A stretch of 64,000 nt of DNA from the NCBI RefSeq assembly GCF_000801105.2, contig NC_079515.1, positions 16,446,307 through 16,510,306 of the forward strand. Direction: 5' to 3'. Position 1 is the stretch's first letter. Each line of letters begins with the position of its first letter. The stretch comes from Raphanus sativus (taxonomy: Eukaryota; Streptophyta; Magnoliopsida; Brassicales; Brassicaceae). This document shows, piece after piece, positions 23,333 to 35,052 of the stretch. Both the position numbers and the translations under genes were made by a program. Under the pieces are notes generated by a model. It worked only from the letters and a program-made list of their open reading frames with translations. It searched no databases and was not told the DNA's origin.

Positions 23333-23611
23333 TAAAGTTGCAAGAACACACAAAATATAAGAACTAACTCTTCTTATTATATTTAGAAACTCTCTCAAAA
23401 CTAAATCAATGTGTTTCTCTTGATCTCATGATCTTCTCATGATGTTACATCGCTCCATGAGAACTTTTTATATAGGAAGAAGCTACATCTCTTTCCTAAT
23501 AATAATATGGAAACATTCCTAAGTTCGATATGTTTTCCTTTTTCTTTAACCCATTAAACTTCCATTTTAATGAGTTAACTTGCTCCTCAAGTTAATTGGA
23601 ATTATCCAACA
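23333..23611 (-). repeat. 3' LTR of the first copia element
   Basis: 279 bp, TAAAGTTGCAAG to ATTATCCAACA on the plus strand. I count 11 differences from the other LTR (about 4 percent), most of them transitions. Confidence 0.93.
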
Positions 23612-23612
23612 C

Positions 23613-26228
23613 TCTCCTCCTTAATTCCAACTTGAATCTTGTGGTGCTTCGTATGGTGCTTCGATACGATGTTGCATCAATCTCAGGCTCCTCCTCTGCC
23701 TTTGATATTTCCAAACTTGTATGCATCGGAACATAAGCTAGATTACATGAGTCCATCTCCGTGTTGACGAGTATACATTTCGCGTATCCTCCTTGTTTGA
23801 TGTGAATGCCATCATCTCCTTGCATTACTTATATCCCAAGATAGTATGTAAGCTTCCCGAGGTCTGACATCTCAAATCTTCTTGACATATCATCTTTGAA
23901 TTGCTTGATAACGTTGAGCGATGTTCGCGTTACAAACAAATCATCGACATAGATGGCAACAATGAGAAGCTCCCCTTCTCTCTCTTTTGATATACTGCAG
24001 GTTCCTTGGTGCACTTCGTGAACTCCATCTCCTTGAAGACACGATCAAGTTTGATTTTCCAAGCTCTCGGAGCTTGACGTAAACCATATAGTGCTTTGCT
24101 GAGTTTGTACACGTGATGCTCCTTTCCTTTCTCCACAAAGCCTTCTGGTTGAGTCATGTATACATCCTCATCTAAGTCTTCGTTCAAGAACGCAGTTTTC
24201 ACATCTAAGTGATGTATCTCCCATCCATTAGATGCTGCTAACGCCAAGAGTAGTCGAATGGTCTCTATCCGAGCAACTGGAGCAAATACTTCTTCAAAGT
24301 TTATGCCCTGTTGTTGTACATACCCCTTCGCAACTAACTTTGCTTTGTATTTGATCACCGTTCCATCTGCATTCCTCTTAATCTTGTAAACCCACTTCAA
24401 TCATAAAGGTTTAACACCAGCAGGCTTCTTTACGAGCTTCCAAGTCTTGTTTTTGATGATAGATTCGATCTCTGCCATCATTGCATAGATCCATGCTTGA
24501 ATCATTACAGCTTCAATGTAACTTTCTGGTTCACCATCGATGGTGAGCAAGAGTCTACCACCTTCGACTTCAGCGAGTAGGATGTAATCATCTAACTTCT
24601 TTGGCTTTTTGATGTTACGACCATATCTTGATGTTATATGCTGGTCTTGGTTTGCATCGTTGTTCTCTGCTACTTGCTCTTGTTCACCTGCATCTACAGC
24701 TTCTTCTTGGTGTTGGTGATCTTGATGCTCATAACCATCTCCTTCTGTAACATCATGATGCTCATCACCATCGCTTTCTTCTGTAACATCGTGATGCTCA
24801 TCACCATCGCCTTCTGTAACATCGATATGAGGAAGCTTGAAAGTTCCTGCTTCATCGTTTGATGTCATTGTTGTTGTAGACCAATCCCAACTCTTTCTTC
24901 TCATCGAAGATTACGTCTCTACTAACAACAATCTTCTTCGTGACAGGATCATAGAGTCTATAAGCTTTTGATCCAGGCTCTGTGCCGAGATTGATCACCA
25001 TCCTTGATCGATCATCGAGCTTTCTGAGATGTGGAGTATTGATCTTTGTAAAAGCAATGCAACCGAAGATCCTTGGATGCTCAATGTTCGGTTTCTTAAC
25101 AAATAAGCCTTCATAAGGAGTTTTGTTTTCCAATGCCTTTGTAGCAATGCGGTTGATGAGATATGTCGAATGACGTACTGCTTCTCCCCATAGCTCATTA
25201 TGAATTTTCATTGCTTTCATCAAGCTCCTTGTCATCTCCATCAGTGTTCTATTTCTTCTCTCGACCACACCATTTTGTTGCGGTGTATATGGTGCGGTGA
25301 GATGTCTAGCTACACCGTTCTTCACAAAAACGAATGAACTCAGAAGATGTGAACTCTCCTCCTCTATCGGTGCGAAAAGTCTTAATTTTTAGCTTTGTTT
25401 GCTTCTCTACGTACTCCTTGAACTTTTTGAACCGATCGAACGCTTCACTCTTCTCTCGTATTAGCATCGTCCACATATATCTTGAGTAATCATCGATTAT
25501 GAGAATACATATCTATTGTTTGCTGGTGTTGATGGTGATATCGGACCGCACAAGTCACCATGTACCAGCTCCAATGCGTGTGATGCTCGATACTTTGCTT
25601 TAGATGAGAACGACTTTCGAGTTTGCTTCCCAAATAAGCAAGCGCTGCAAACATCGTTCTCGTGTATCATCTGAGGCATCCCTACTACCATCTCCTTGTC
25701 TACCATATTCTTCAAGACTCCAAAGTTCACATGTCCAAGACGCGCATGCCACATCGATGTAACACCGATTTCTTGTATTTGAAGACACTTCGAATATTCA
25801 ATCTCCATCGGTGTCTTGTACAATCGGTTTGGTGATCTCGAAACTTGTACTAATAGCCTTCCACGGGGGTCACTTAGCATTAGCAAGTCTCCTTTCATGT
25901 TAACCTCACAACCCTTCTCGGTTGCTTGTCCAAGACTTATGATGTTGTGTTTTAGACTAGGAATGTAGTAGATGTCTTTGAGTGCTCTTCTCTCCTCTGT
26001 TTTTCCGATGTACGTGATCGATCCTTTCCCAATAATCTCGACGTTTGATCCATCACCGAATTTGACTTTGCCTTTGATGCTCTCATCTAGGTTTGAAAAG
26101 AACTCTCTCTTGCCTGTCATATGGTTACTTGCACCATTGTCAAGATACCATATACTCGTGTTTCCATCGCATTCATCAAATCTCTTAGGAAACACCCTCT
26201 CTTCGTTGAAGAATACTACTTCGTGCAT
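23613..26228 (-). pseudogene. Copia pol remnant: protease, integrase, RT, with RNase H deleted
   Basis: The protease motif WYLDNGASNHMTG and the integrase zinc region (HARLGHVNFGVL, CSACLFGKQ) lie in 26228-25497. The integrase end (PYTPQQNGVVERRNRTLME) is in another frame at 25325-24852. An acidic linker with a repeated DEHHDVTE unit follows (24401-24904). The RT (MKWVYKIKRNADGTVIKYK, VKTAFLNEDLDEDVYM, ALYGLRQAPRAWK) occupies 24400-23930, its YVDDLFVT box sitting in a third frame near 23950. After the RT the text jumps from a PMHTSLE segment straight to the polypurine tract, so most of RNase H is lost. At least three frameshifts. Confidence 0.9.
24726..24826 (-). repeat. Short in-frame tandem repeat in the copia linker
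   Basis: A unit of 30 to 33 bases coding for GDEHHDVTE-like residues occurs about three times between integrase and RT. It keeps frame, giving a His/Asp/Glu-rich linker. Confidence 0.8.
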
Positions 26229-26239
26229 ATATAATGCAT

Positions 26240-27131
26240 CTGCTTTTTGTGTTTCTGTTAGGTTAGCTTCTTCTCTAGGTCATGTAGGACACTGTGGCAC
26301 AAAGTGCCCCATCTTGTCGCATCTCCAACACTTAACTTTAGAGTAGTCCTTCTTGGTCTTATCCGAAGTTTCTCCTCTTTTGTTTTGACCATCAGAACCA
26401 TTAGACCTTCCTCGTCCTCTTCCTCTTCCACCATAACTTCTACCTCTGCCTCTTCCTCGCGAGTTGTTCTGGCTTCCACGACCTTAAGCATCGTTCTTCA
26501 CAAAAATTAGCTTCGATTGATCTTCATCTTGAATTTCTTCTTTGATGCGTTCTTCGAAAGCGTTTAATCTCCCAACAATATCTTCGAACTTTGTTGAATT
26601 TAGATCCAACACTTGTTCTAACGAAGCTACGATGTGAATGAACTTCATTCTCGGAAGTCCCTTCAGAAACTTCTTTACCATCTTTGGTTCTTCCATTATC
26701 TCTCCTAACGCGGCTGCTCGTGATGCTAAGCCTGAAAGTCTTCCTGCGTAGTCATCCACCGTGTCTGCATCCGCCATCTTAAGTTTGTCAAACTCAGACA
26801 TCAAAGTCTGTAACCTCTCTTCTCTCACGCGATCAGCACCTAGGTTACGGGATTTGATAGCTTCCCAAATCTTCTTCGATGTATCATGCTCTCCAATCTG
26901 AAGTATTAGCGCCTCCGGGACTGACTGGAAGAGTAGAGCAATCGCCATATTGTTCTTCTTTGTGTCATTGCTCCCGGGATCAATCGTATCCCAAACTTCG
27001 TACAAACGAAGCATCACTTTCATGCGCATCGACCATACGGTGTAGTTGGTCGATGTTAGCATCGGACATCGTATGTCCTTTTTCATCTCAAGACCTTTAT
27101 CACGTGCTTGAGAAGTAACATCGTCTCCCAT
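26240..27131 (-). pseudogene. Copia gag with zinc knuckle, two premature stops
   Basis: Gag forms the virus-like particle of the retrotransposon. ATG at 27131. The UBN2-type gag core is visible (LTSTNYTVWSMRMKVML, ALLFQSVPEALILQI, MVKKFLKGLPRMKFIH). A stop (TAA at 26484-26486) interrupts before an Arg/Gly-rich tract and the CCHC knuckle CWRCDKMGHFVPQC (about 26300-26345). A second stop (TGA) follows just after the knuckle. Both could come from C to T changes (CAA to TAA, CGA to TGA), consistent with decay of methylated DNA. Confidence 0.88.
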
Positions 27132-27194
27132 GTTTTGACCGAATTACAACTCCTCTTGTAAACGACCTTCGAAACCTGGAGCTCTGATACCAAT

Positions 27195-27473
27195 TAAAGT
27201 TGCAAGAACACACAAAATATAAAAACTAACTCTTCTTATCAGATTTAGAAACTCTCTCAAAACTAAATCAATGTGTTTCTCTTGATCTCATGATCTTCTC
27301 ATGAAGTTACATCGCTCCATGAGAATTTTTTATATAGGAAGAAGGTACATCTCTTTCCTAATAATAATATGGAAACATTCCTAAGCTCGATATGTTTTCC
27401 TTTTTCCTTAACTCACTAAACTTCCATTTTAATGAGTTAACTTGCTCCTCAAGTTAACTGGAATTATCCAACA
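27195..27473 (-). repeat. 5' LTR of the first copia element
   Basis: 279 bp, same ends as the left LTR, followed by TSD ACAAC. Confidence 0.93.
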
Positions 27474-27478
27474 ACAAC

Positions 27479-28613
27479 TAGTGACCACGTATCAGCCAAT
27501 ACGACAACCATGCAAGAGCTAAAAGAAGACTCCACACACCTTGAAGAAACGATAAGACAAAGAAAGCTTTGCATTCTCTCAAGCTCCATTTTGATGAAAA
27601 CGGCAACTCTAAGCCTGCATCAAACCAACACGAAGTTTCATTGTTCTTAAATGAAGAATACACCGGTTTTTCTGCTGAACTTATGCTTTCATTTATCTTC
27701 AAAGAAATTTGTACGAGCTGGTTTTGCCAGCCAGAAAAGGTGATCATGACAGTTGTCCATCACAGCTGACACCAACCACTTGCATTGTGTCTTTGGAGAA
27801 ACAACAACTTTGTCAAACATTGTCCATGAGAGAAGAGACATCAATGTGTATGAATGTGGCGAAGCAATAAAATAATTACCAATTGATAACTCCCAGTGGA
27901 TTCGTTGATAATTATTATGAAAAGAAAATTTAGAACACATCACCGCCATCTTTCTCAAACCCATGCCCCCAGCCTCTTGCCACCGAACATTAACGTCCAC
28001 TGTACCCAAAGAGCTTTGATCCTCGTCCAAGAACCACATAAACGCCATAAAACCAGGATTGAAATAGTCTCTTTGTCATGTTCATTTTGGAAGGAAAGTT
28101 GGTTCACCTTTTGCTCAAACATGGCATAAAGATTTCCTTTTACTTTTTCATTGCAATCAAGTTCTCGGTGCTTTGTGCATTCCCACATATTAAACTTCAA
28201 AGTACTTTTTGATAGTGCTTGAGACAACAAGATAAAGAGTGTCACAAAAGTGGATGCCTTAAGCAACACGTCAATAAGATGATAGGGTAAGATAAAATTT
28301 CTTGTGCAATTTTTATACCCAAGATCTCCCATCTGAACATCGTCTGCACTAAAAGCACCTTCTATCTGCTTACGGATATAATCGAACATGAAAGTCGTCA
28401 CGAGTTGACGTTGTAATATAACACGATCATTAAAAATTCTCACAAGCACACCATCTTGCACTGAATTTGTGTTGTTACTTACTCGGCCGTCAGCTAAGCG
28501 TTCCTTATCGTGGAGAAACAAGCTTTTGCTTCCACTACGATCTGGCGGTTCCTCGTGAACTTCTCGCTTACAATATTTTCCCCATGAACCATAACTAATT
28601 AGCAGCTGGTTCT
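27479..28613 (-). pseudogene. Downstream part of an unrecognised gene interrupted by copia
   Basis: On the minus strand, immediately after the second copia element, the text runs KNQLLISYGSWGKY and REVHEEPPDRSGSKS. A 188-codon frame (28521-27955) includes VLVRIFNDRVILQRQL, TTFMFDYIRKQIEGAFSADD and hydrophobic DVLLKASTFVTLFILLSQAL. A frame change near 28048-27955 then leads to MAFMWFLDEDQSSLGTVDV and later a membrane-like segment (VWSLLLALAWLSYWLI) near 27520. The composition is that of real coding DNA with frameshifts. I do not recognise the family and suggest no function. The upstream part is at 33774-33960. Confidence 0.45.
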
Positions 28614-28797
28614 TATTAGATCGAGTGAACCGAGCTCGAGCTCAGAGAGAAACGAGAGAGAAACGAGAAAAGAAGAAGTTTGTTATTGATTTCTCAAACT
28701 GTATTCTGTTACAACAACTTCTATTTATATGAAACTTCTATTGTACTTAACCGATATTAACCACATATAACCGGTGTTAACCATCTATACTCTAATA
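28614..28797 (-). repeat. 3' LTR of the second copia element (complete)
   Basis: 184 bp with 6-bp inverted ends TATTAG and CTAATA. Confidence 0.9.
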
Positions 28798-28805
28798 CCC
28801 CTCCC

Positions 28806-31800
28806 TCAAGATGGAAGATACAAACTATGTAGACCCATCTTGGATATCAAATGTTTGAACAAACCAGGTTGTACAGCCTTTGTAAAAATATCTGCAAGTT
28901 GATTATCAGTCCTCACATGTAATGTCTTCAAGAAACCACTCTGCAATCGTTCACAAACCACATGGCAATCGTTCTCTATGTGTTTTGTGCGTTCGTGGAA
29001 CACATGATTAGAAGCTATATGGAGAGCAGATTGGTTGTCACAATAGAGAGTTGCAGGAGCCAAAGAGGGACAGTGAAGATCATGCAGGAGAGCTGTGATC
29101 CAAACAAGTTCACAAGTAGTATCCGCCATTTCTCTGTATTTTGCTTCAGAGCTACTGCGAGATACTGTAGGGTGTTTCCTGCAACACCAAGAGACGAGAG
29201 AGTCACCAAGAAACACGTAATATCCAGTGACAGAACGTCGAGAATCCGGACAAGCAGCCCAGTCAGCATCAGAGAATGCAGTAAGACGAAGATCCGAAGA
29301 TGCAGAGAAGAATAATCCTTGGCCTGGATCGTTCTTAAGATATCTGAGAATCCGGTTAGCGGCTTGAAGATGGACAGTACGTGGAGCAGACATGTATTGA
29401 CTAAGCTTATGCACCGCATAAGTGATATCAGGTCGAGTATGTGTCAAATACAATAGTCTACCCACAATGCGCCTATACACAGAAGGTTCTTCAAGTAACA
29501 CGCCATCAGATTCTGACATCTTGAGATTCGGTTCCATTGGAGCAGAGAGAGGCTTGCATCCAAGGAGACCTGCATCCTGAAGTAACTCAAGAGTATACTT
29601 TCTTTGATTGATCGAGATACCAGTAGCAGACCTCGCAATCTCAAAACCTAGAAAATACTTTGCAGGGCCAAGGTCACGCAACTTGAAAGCAGCTTTCAAA
29701 ACATCCTTGAAACCATCAACAGCTGAATCATCACTCCCAACTAGCAGTATATCATCAACATAAACCAATACTGCCAAGAACACGTGAGACGTGCACTTCA
29801 CGAAAAGAGAATGATCAGAAGGGCTCTGTTCAAAACCTTCTGCAAGAATAACACTAGAAAGTTTCTGATTCCATTGCCGTGAAGCTTGTTTTAAACCATA
29901 GAGAGACTTGTTGAGTTTGCACACATAGTTCTTCGGCCAAGATTTTCCAGATAACTGAGAGTAACCCGGAGGCATTGTCATATAAATTTCTTCATCAAGG
30001 TCGCCGTTAAGAAAAGCATTACTGATATCGAGCTGTGTAATCGACCAGTTCTTGCTTGCAGCTAGCCTGAGAAGAAGACGAACAGTGCCCATCTTTGCTA
30101 CCGGAGAAAACGTGTCAATATAGTCAAGACCTTCAATCTGTGTGTAGCCTTTAGCTACTAAACGTGCCTTGAACCTCTCAATGGTACCATCAGGGTTGAA
30201 CTTGATAGTGTAAACCCACTTGCAACCAACCGGATGTTTGCCTGGAGGTAACTCACATACAGTCCATGTTCCAGTATCTTCCAAAGAAGTCATCTCAGAT
30301 TTCATAGCCTCAGTAAAATCTGCAGATTTGATCGCTTCAAGGAAGGTTTTGGGTGGCATGGTTGTTGTGATGTTAAGGACAAAGTTCTTATGGGAAGGTT
30401 CAAGGTTTTGATAAGATAGTACGGATGATATCGGGTAGGAAGTAGTATGGTTTAGATGGGCAGGAAACTCAGAGGTTTTATCTAAAAGGTAACAATGATA
30501 CTGATCTAGGTAGGTAGGAACTCTAGTATGACGCTTAGGTCTATGATTAGGATCTATCCTTCCTGATGGAACTGACTCAGTATTGGAACAAGATGAAGAA
30601 TTTTGAACAGGTGTAGAACATGATGAAGAATCACGCTGTTCAGGAAATGAAAAATCAGGAGAAGGAGAGTCATGTAAATGAGAAGGAACAGATGAATCAG
30701 GAAAGATAGGATCAGGAGCAATGTCAAAAGAAGCAGGAAAGAGAGAGTCTGGAACCGGCAGAGGAAGGACATCCTGTGAAAAAATATCAGAGACTGGTGG
30801 AGACTTATCATAAGGAAAAATGGTTTCATGAAAGATGACGTTTCTGGTGATAGAAATGGTATTTGTATCAAGGTCTAGGACTTTATATCCTTTATATCCA
30901 TGAGGATAGCCGAGGAACACACACGGTTTTGCTCTTGGAGAGAACTTGTGTCGATCTTTGGTGTAGGTTGAAGCAAAACATAAGCAACCAAAGACCCGTA
31001 GATGATTGTACAGAGGAGGTTTAGAGTTTAAGAGCTCAAAAGGTGTTTTATTATGAAGAAGAGGAGAAGGGGTTCTGTTTATAAGGTATATAGCTGTTTG
31101 AATGCAATCCCCCTAGTATGATAAAGGAATGTTTGATTGAAAAAGAAGAGATCTTGCCACATTAAGAATGTGTTGGTGTTTTCTCTCCACAACAGAGTTC
31201 TGTTGTGGAGTATAAGCACAAGAGAAATAGTGTATAATGCCCTTTGATTTGAGAAGAGAGGTAAAAGAAAGTTCAGGAGCATTATCTGATCTTATGGCTT
31301 TGATTTTCTTTTGGTATTGGGTTTCAATGAGTTGAATGAATTCAGGGAAGATAGAAGAAACAGAGCTCTTATTTTCTAAGAGATAAACCCAAGTTGCTCG
31401 TGTACAATCATCTACTATGGTCAATAAATATTTGTATCCTTCGTATGTTGGTTCATGAAACGGTCCCCGTATGTCAAGATGAATAAGATCAAAAGGGTTT
31501 GGAGACATATTATTTGAAGATTAAAAAGAAATACGTTTCTGTTTTGCCAAAGGACAGGCTTTACAAACAGAGTCATGAACAGGTTTATCAATAAGAATGT
31601 GAAGCTCTTTCGCCAAGACTTGAATCTTATTTGGTGAAGGATGACCTAAGCGCCGGTGCCAGACCTCAGAAGAAATTTGAAAAGCTGAATGAATTTGAGA
31701 AGAAGAAGGAGCTGAACTTGAAAGAGAAGACTCCAAGACATAAAGATTTTCTCGAAAACTACCCCTCCCAATCGAAGAGTCCAGAATATACTCCTGAGAA

Positions 31801-33422
31801 AGAAAAGGATTATAAGGAAGGATATAGCAAAAATCAGAAGAGAAAAGAACAGTGATTGAACTCTTTCGAGTGAGAGCACTGATGCTGAGAAGATTGAACT
31901 TGAAATTTGGCACGAAAAGAACAGAGTGAAGAGTGAGAGTTGATGAAAACTTGATTGTTCCAGAAAGAGTAACCGAGATATGTGTCCCATCAGGAAGAGT
32001 AACTATGGTATTACTAATGGTTTGGGTATCAGTGAATAGACTCAGGTCAGAACTAACATGGCAACTAGCCCCTGTATCAATCACCCAAGCATAATTTCTA
32101 GGACTAGAACTATGTTCAACGCTAGTAGAAAGTAAAGGAAGAGGGTAAAAGTTACCAGATGGGGCTTGGATTTGTGGTGTAAGGTGTGGTTGAGGTTTGG
32201 AAGTTGAAGTAGATCCATCTGCAAGAGTCAACTGAGAACCCGAAACCTGAGAGACTGTATTCTGAACTTGTGGAGAGACTTTCAGAAATGTTAGAAGATG
32301 CTGGAGCTGATCTGATGTGAGGTTGTCCAGAATAATATCCCGTTGATTGTTGTGAGTTCCAGAATCATGAACAACCATGCTGGTCACATTGTCTTTCTTC
32401 GGAGGCCATGAATCAGGTGGTTTAGCAGAGTTGTTGTTGTTCTGCTGATTCTGAGCTCTATAGTTTGTAGAAGGAGGCTTATAGCCTGGTGGATATCCAT
32501 GAAGTTTGTAGCATCTATTCGCAGTATGGCCAACAACTCCACAGTGAGAACAGACAGGACGATTCTTGGAATTGTTGTAACCGCTATTATAAGCTGCAAT
32601 GAGTTGATCAGGTGGAGCAGATGATTGTGAAGTCTGAAAAGCCACAGCACTCGTGTTTCCATGCTTCATAGAACGTTGCCTTTCCTCTTGTGAAATAAGG
32701 TTGAAACCCTTGTTGAGAGAAGGCTTAGGCTCCATCATGAGTATCTGACCTCGTGTTGCAGTATAAGTGTCATTCAATCCCATAAGAAACTTCAAGACAT
32801 GATCTTGTTCATCACGTTCTATCAGTCTCTTATAGCTATCACAGTGTTCATGACCACAGCAACATCGATAAGAACTTTCATGATTCTTAAGATCTTCCCA
32901 AAGCTGCTTGAGTTTCGTGTAGTATTCACTAACACTCTGTGAACCTTGAACTTCAGAGAATATTTGTTGCTTGGTCTCAGCCGTCCTAGGTCCATCGCTT
33001 TGCTTGAATTGATCATGGATATCCAACCACATCTGTCTTGCAGTATCAAGATACATAATGCTTTTGGCTATCGCTTTGTTGGCAGAGTTAACAATCCAAG
33101 TGCAGACTATACTGTTGCAACGATACCAAGAAGCATAATCTGGATGAGTTTTCTCTAATTCAGGATAAGATCCATCAACGAAAACAACTTTATTCCGAGC
33201 TCCTAATGCCATCATCATAGATCTACGCCATTCGTTGAAGTTCGCTAAGCCAGTAAGCTTATCAGAGACAAGAACGATACCAGCATGATCAGATGTGTGA
33301 ACATACAGAGGATTGGAGTTCGGATCCTGAAGAGATGCCGTTGCGACTCTCGCCGTCGTTGGATTCTGTGACGACGCCGAGTTCGGAGTTGAGTTAACCG
33401 CATTTGCATAAGATATCGGCAT
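28806..33422 (-). pseudogene. Copia gag-pol polyprotein, single frame with two in-frame stops
   Basis: A single frame of about 1,539 codons. Gag: ANFNEWRRSMMMALGARNK and knuckle CSHCGVVGHTANRC. Protease: WVIDTGASCHVSSD. Integrase: WHRRLGHPSPNKI, then LIHLDIRGPF, AIRSDNAPEL and YTPQQNSVVERKHQH. RT: CKWVYTIKFNPDGTIERFKA, QLDISNAFLNGDLDEEIYM and VLVYVDDILLVGSD. RNase H: SDADWAACPDSRRSVTGYY and LYCDNQSALHIASN. Only two lesions are visible: TAA at 31521-31523, between the integrase zinc region and core, and TAG at 31113-31115, where the frame suggests a Trp codon. Everything else is open, in line with the identical LTRs. Confidence 0.93.
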
Positions 33423-33609
33423 AGGAAAGATGATCGGAGATGATCGGAGACGTCGATAACGCTATCGATGAAGAAAAAATGAATCAGAAGCGATCGGAGA
33501 TGATCGGAGAAATGATGATCGCGACTCGCCAGCGGTGAGAAGTCGAGCTCGAATCAACGATGAATCGATCACGATGAAGCGGAAGAAGAGAGCAAGAGCT
33601 CTGATACGA

Positions 33610-33773
33610 TATTAGATCGAGTGAACCGAGCTCGAGCTCAGAGAGAAACGAGAGAGAAACGAGAAAAGAAGAAGTTTGTTATTGATTTCTCAAACTGTAT
33701 TCTGTTACAACAACTTCTATTTATATGAAACTTCTATTGTACTTAACCGATATTAACCACATATAACCGGTGT
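33610..33773 (-). repeat. 5' LTR of the second copia element (outer 20 bp missing)
   Basis: Identical to the left LTR until 33773, then breaks into unrelated sequence 20 bp before the expected end. Confidence 0.9.
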
Positions 33774-33960
33774 ACGTTTTCATTGTGATTTTCATATTCA
33801 ACATCAAATGTTGAAAATCCACTGTAGATGGACTCCGTATGAAATTCTTCCCTTTTAAGAGATAGTTCTTCATGGTCAAAAACATTAATCGGTTCATCTT
33901 TATAGATGTCATAAACTGTCACAGGCTGAGTCACACTCGCCAAACTTATCACAAAAGCAT
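33774..33960 (-). pseudogene. Upstream part of the unrecognised gene interrupted by copia
   Basis: The minus-strand text YDIYKDEPINVFDHEEL, LKREEFHTESIYSGF then FDVEYENHNENV ends exactly at the broken copia LTR. It has normal coding composition and is the natural upstream partner of 28613-27479. No known domain was recognised. Confidence 0.4.
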
Positions 33961-34069
33961 ATTCAGCAGATATGCTTATCTCATTTCTACTTTCACTTTA
34001 TGCTTTCTAGTCATCATTGACATGTCATTGTTTGGACCGTTAGTGTGACCGTCAAACTTTAGTATTTGT

Positions 34070-34580
34070 ACTCCTTTCCTGCATTTGCAGACGTTTAATC
34101 AGAATCATTTTCATCTCATAAACCTCCAAAACTCTCTGTTCTACATACTAAAGATCTAGGACCTTCAAGGTGACTCTTCTAAAACCTATAATCTCCTTCT
34201 AGGCTAGCATTCACCCTTCTTAGAGTTATCAAGAATAGCTTATAGTCGGGACTTATCATCCATACTCACCTTTACTGTCTCATTGGTATCAGAAGTTACT
34301 CTTTCCTCGGCGCTATGGTGGAAACACGGCTCCAAGAACGCTCTTTGACTAAACAAGTTGATGAGCTCCGCTCTCTCCATGACATCCTTGCAGCAGAGGT
34401 CAAATCCCAACACGACTCGCTCAACACCCGCTTTGACAGACTTGAGGCGATGATGTTCAACAACAACAACATCTCTCCCCTTCAAGCTGCTGGAAAAGCT
34501 TTGATCTTTTCCAGATCTCGATATCTTTCCAAAGATGATCTTCTCTTGTGGAAAAGGGATATGGTTGCTCGTCGTTGATC
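34070..34580 (+). pseudogene. Ty3/gypsy-like fragment: LTR end, primer site and gag start
   Basis: A primer-binding site TGGTATCAGA (34284-34293) is preceded by LTR-like sequence. After 21 bases a gag start follows (ATG 34315): MVETRLQERSLTKQVDELRS, then a coiled-coil-like HDILAAEVKSQHDSLNTRFD. This MVETR-type gag opening is frequent in plant gypsy elements. It stops after 87 codons near 34578, where an oppositely oriented gag begins. Confidence 0.65.
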
Positions 34581-34589
34581 CCCCGACGA

Positions 34590-35000
34590 TGAAGATCTCC
34601 TCTCGGTGTTGATCTCCATGTTGTGAAACTCGTTTGATAGTTTCATCTAATGATCTGCGAATGGAGGATTGACACCTTTGATGAATCTCATGAAGTTTGA
34701 GATGCAACTCAGTCCACTCATCTATTGATTCGCTGTTGTGTCGATCCATTGTGAATGGATAATCAATATGTACCATGATTCAAAAGAAAGAAAGAAAAAT
34801 TCGGACAGGAACGTGCTTGCTCTGATACTAAACTGGCGCAGCGTCAAGCTTGATAAGCTCGAAGATCGTTGATTCCAAGAGGAATGGCCGTTCGACGAGA
34901 ACTCGATGACCGTTGATTTCGAAGAATGGCCGTTCAACGATAATCGTTGATTCCAAAAAATACAGAAGACAAGAAAAGAAGAACTGAAAGTTCTAGGGTT
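34590..35000 (-). pseudogene. Second LTR-element fragment: LTR, primer site and gag start, minus
   Basis: On the minus strand TAGTATCAGAGCAAGCACG (34812-34830) is a near-perfect Met-tRNA primer site. It is followed by a gag start at 34776 or 34749 (MDRHNSESIDEWTELHLK, then HEIHQRCQSSIRRSLDETI). LTR-like sequence lies at about 34831-35000, with the word tggccgttc and its surroundings occurring twice. The gag is cut where it meets the plus-strand fragment. Confidence 0.6.
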
Positions 35001-35052
35001 TTTATAAATTCAATAATCGATGTTCTTTACAAAGCTATAGATCAAACTATAT

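Larger units (their letters stand above)
23333..27473 (-). mobile_element. Ty1/copia retrotransposon, 4.1 kb, both LTRs and 5-bp TSD
   Basis: The two 279-bp LTRs are flanked by ACAAC (23328-23332 and 27474-27478). The element is on the minus strand: primer binding site TGGTATCAGAGC (reverse complement at 27181-27192) lies two bases inside the right LTR, and a polypurine tract (reverse complement ctctcctcctta) lies inside the left LTR. Domain order gag, protease, integrase, reverse transcriptase marks it as copia. It is non-autonomous now: several stops and frameshifts, and the RNase H region is missing. Confidence 0.95.
28614..33773 (-). mobile_element. Ty1/copia retrotransposon, 5.2 kb, young, LTRs identical
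   Basis: LTRs at 28614-28797 (184 bp) and 33610-33773 (164 bp). By eye they are identical over all 164 shared bases, and the complete LTR has TATTAG/CTAATA ends. A polypurine tract (reverse complement ctccctcaag) abuts the left LTR, and a slightly altered Met-tRNA primer site (gctctgatacga) abuts the right one. The right (5') LTR lacks its outermost 20 bp, and no TSD is recognisable. One gag-pol frame spans 28806-33422. Confidence 0.92.

Noticed and set aside
34240..34776. One 178-codon minus gag ORF taken as a single protein
   Set aside because: Only the first about 60 codons look like gag; the rest is antisense to the plus-strand gag at 34315-34578.
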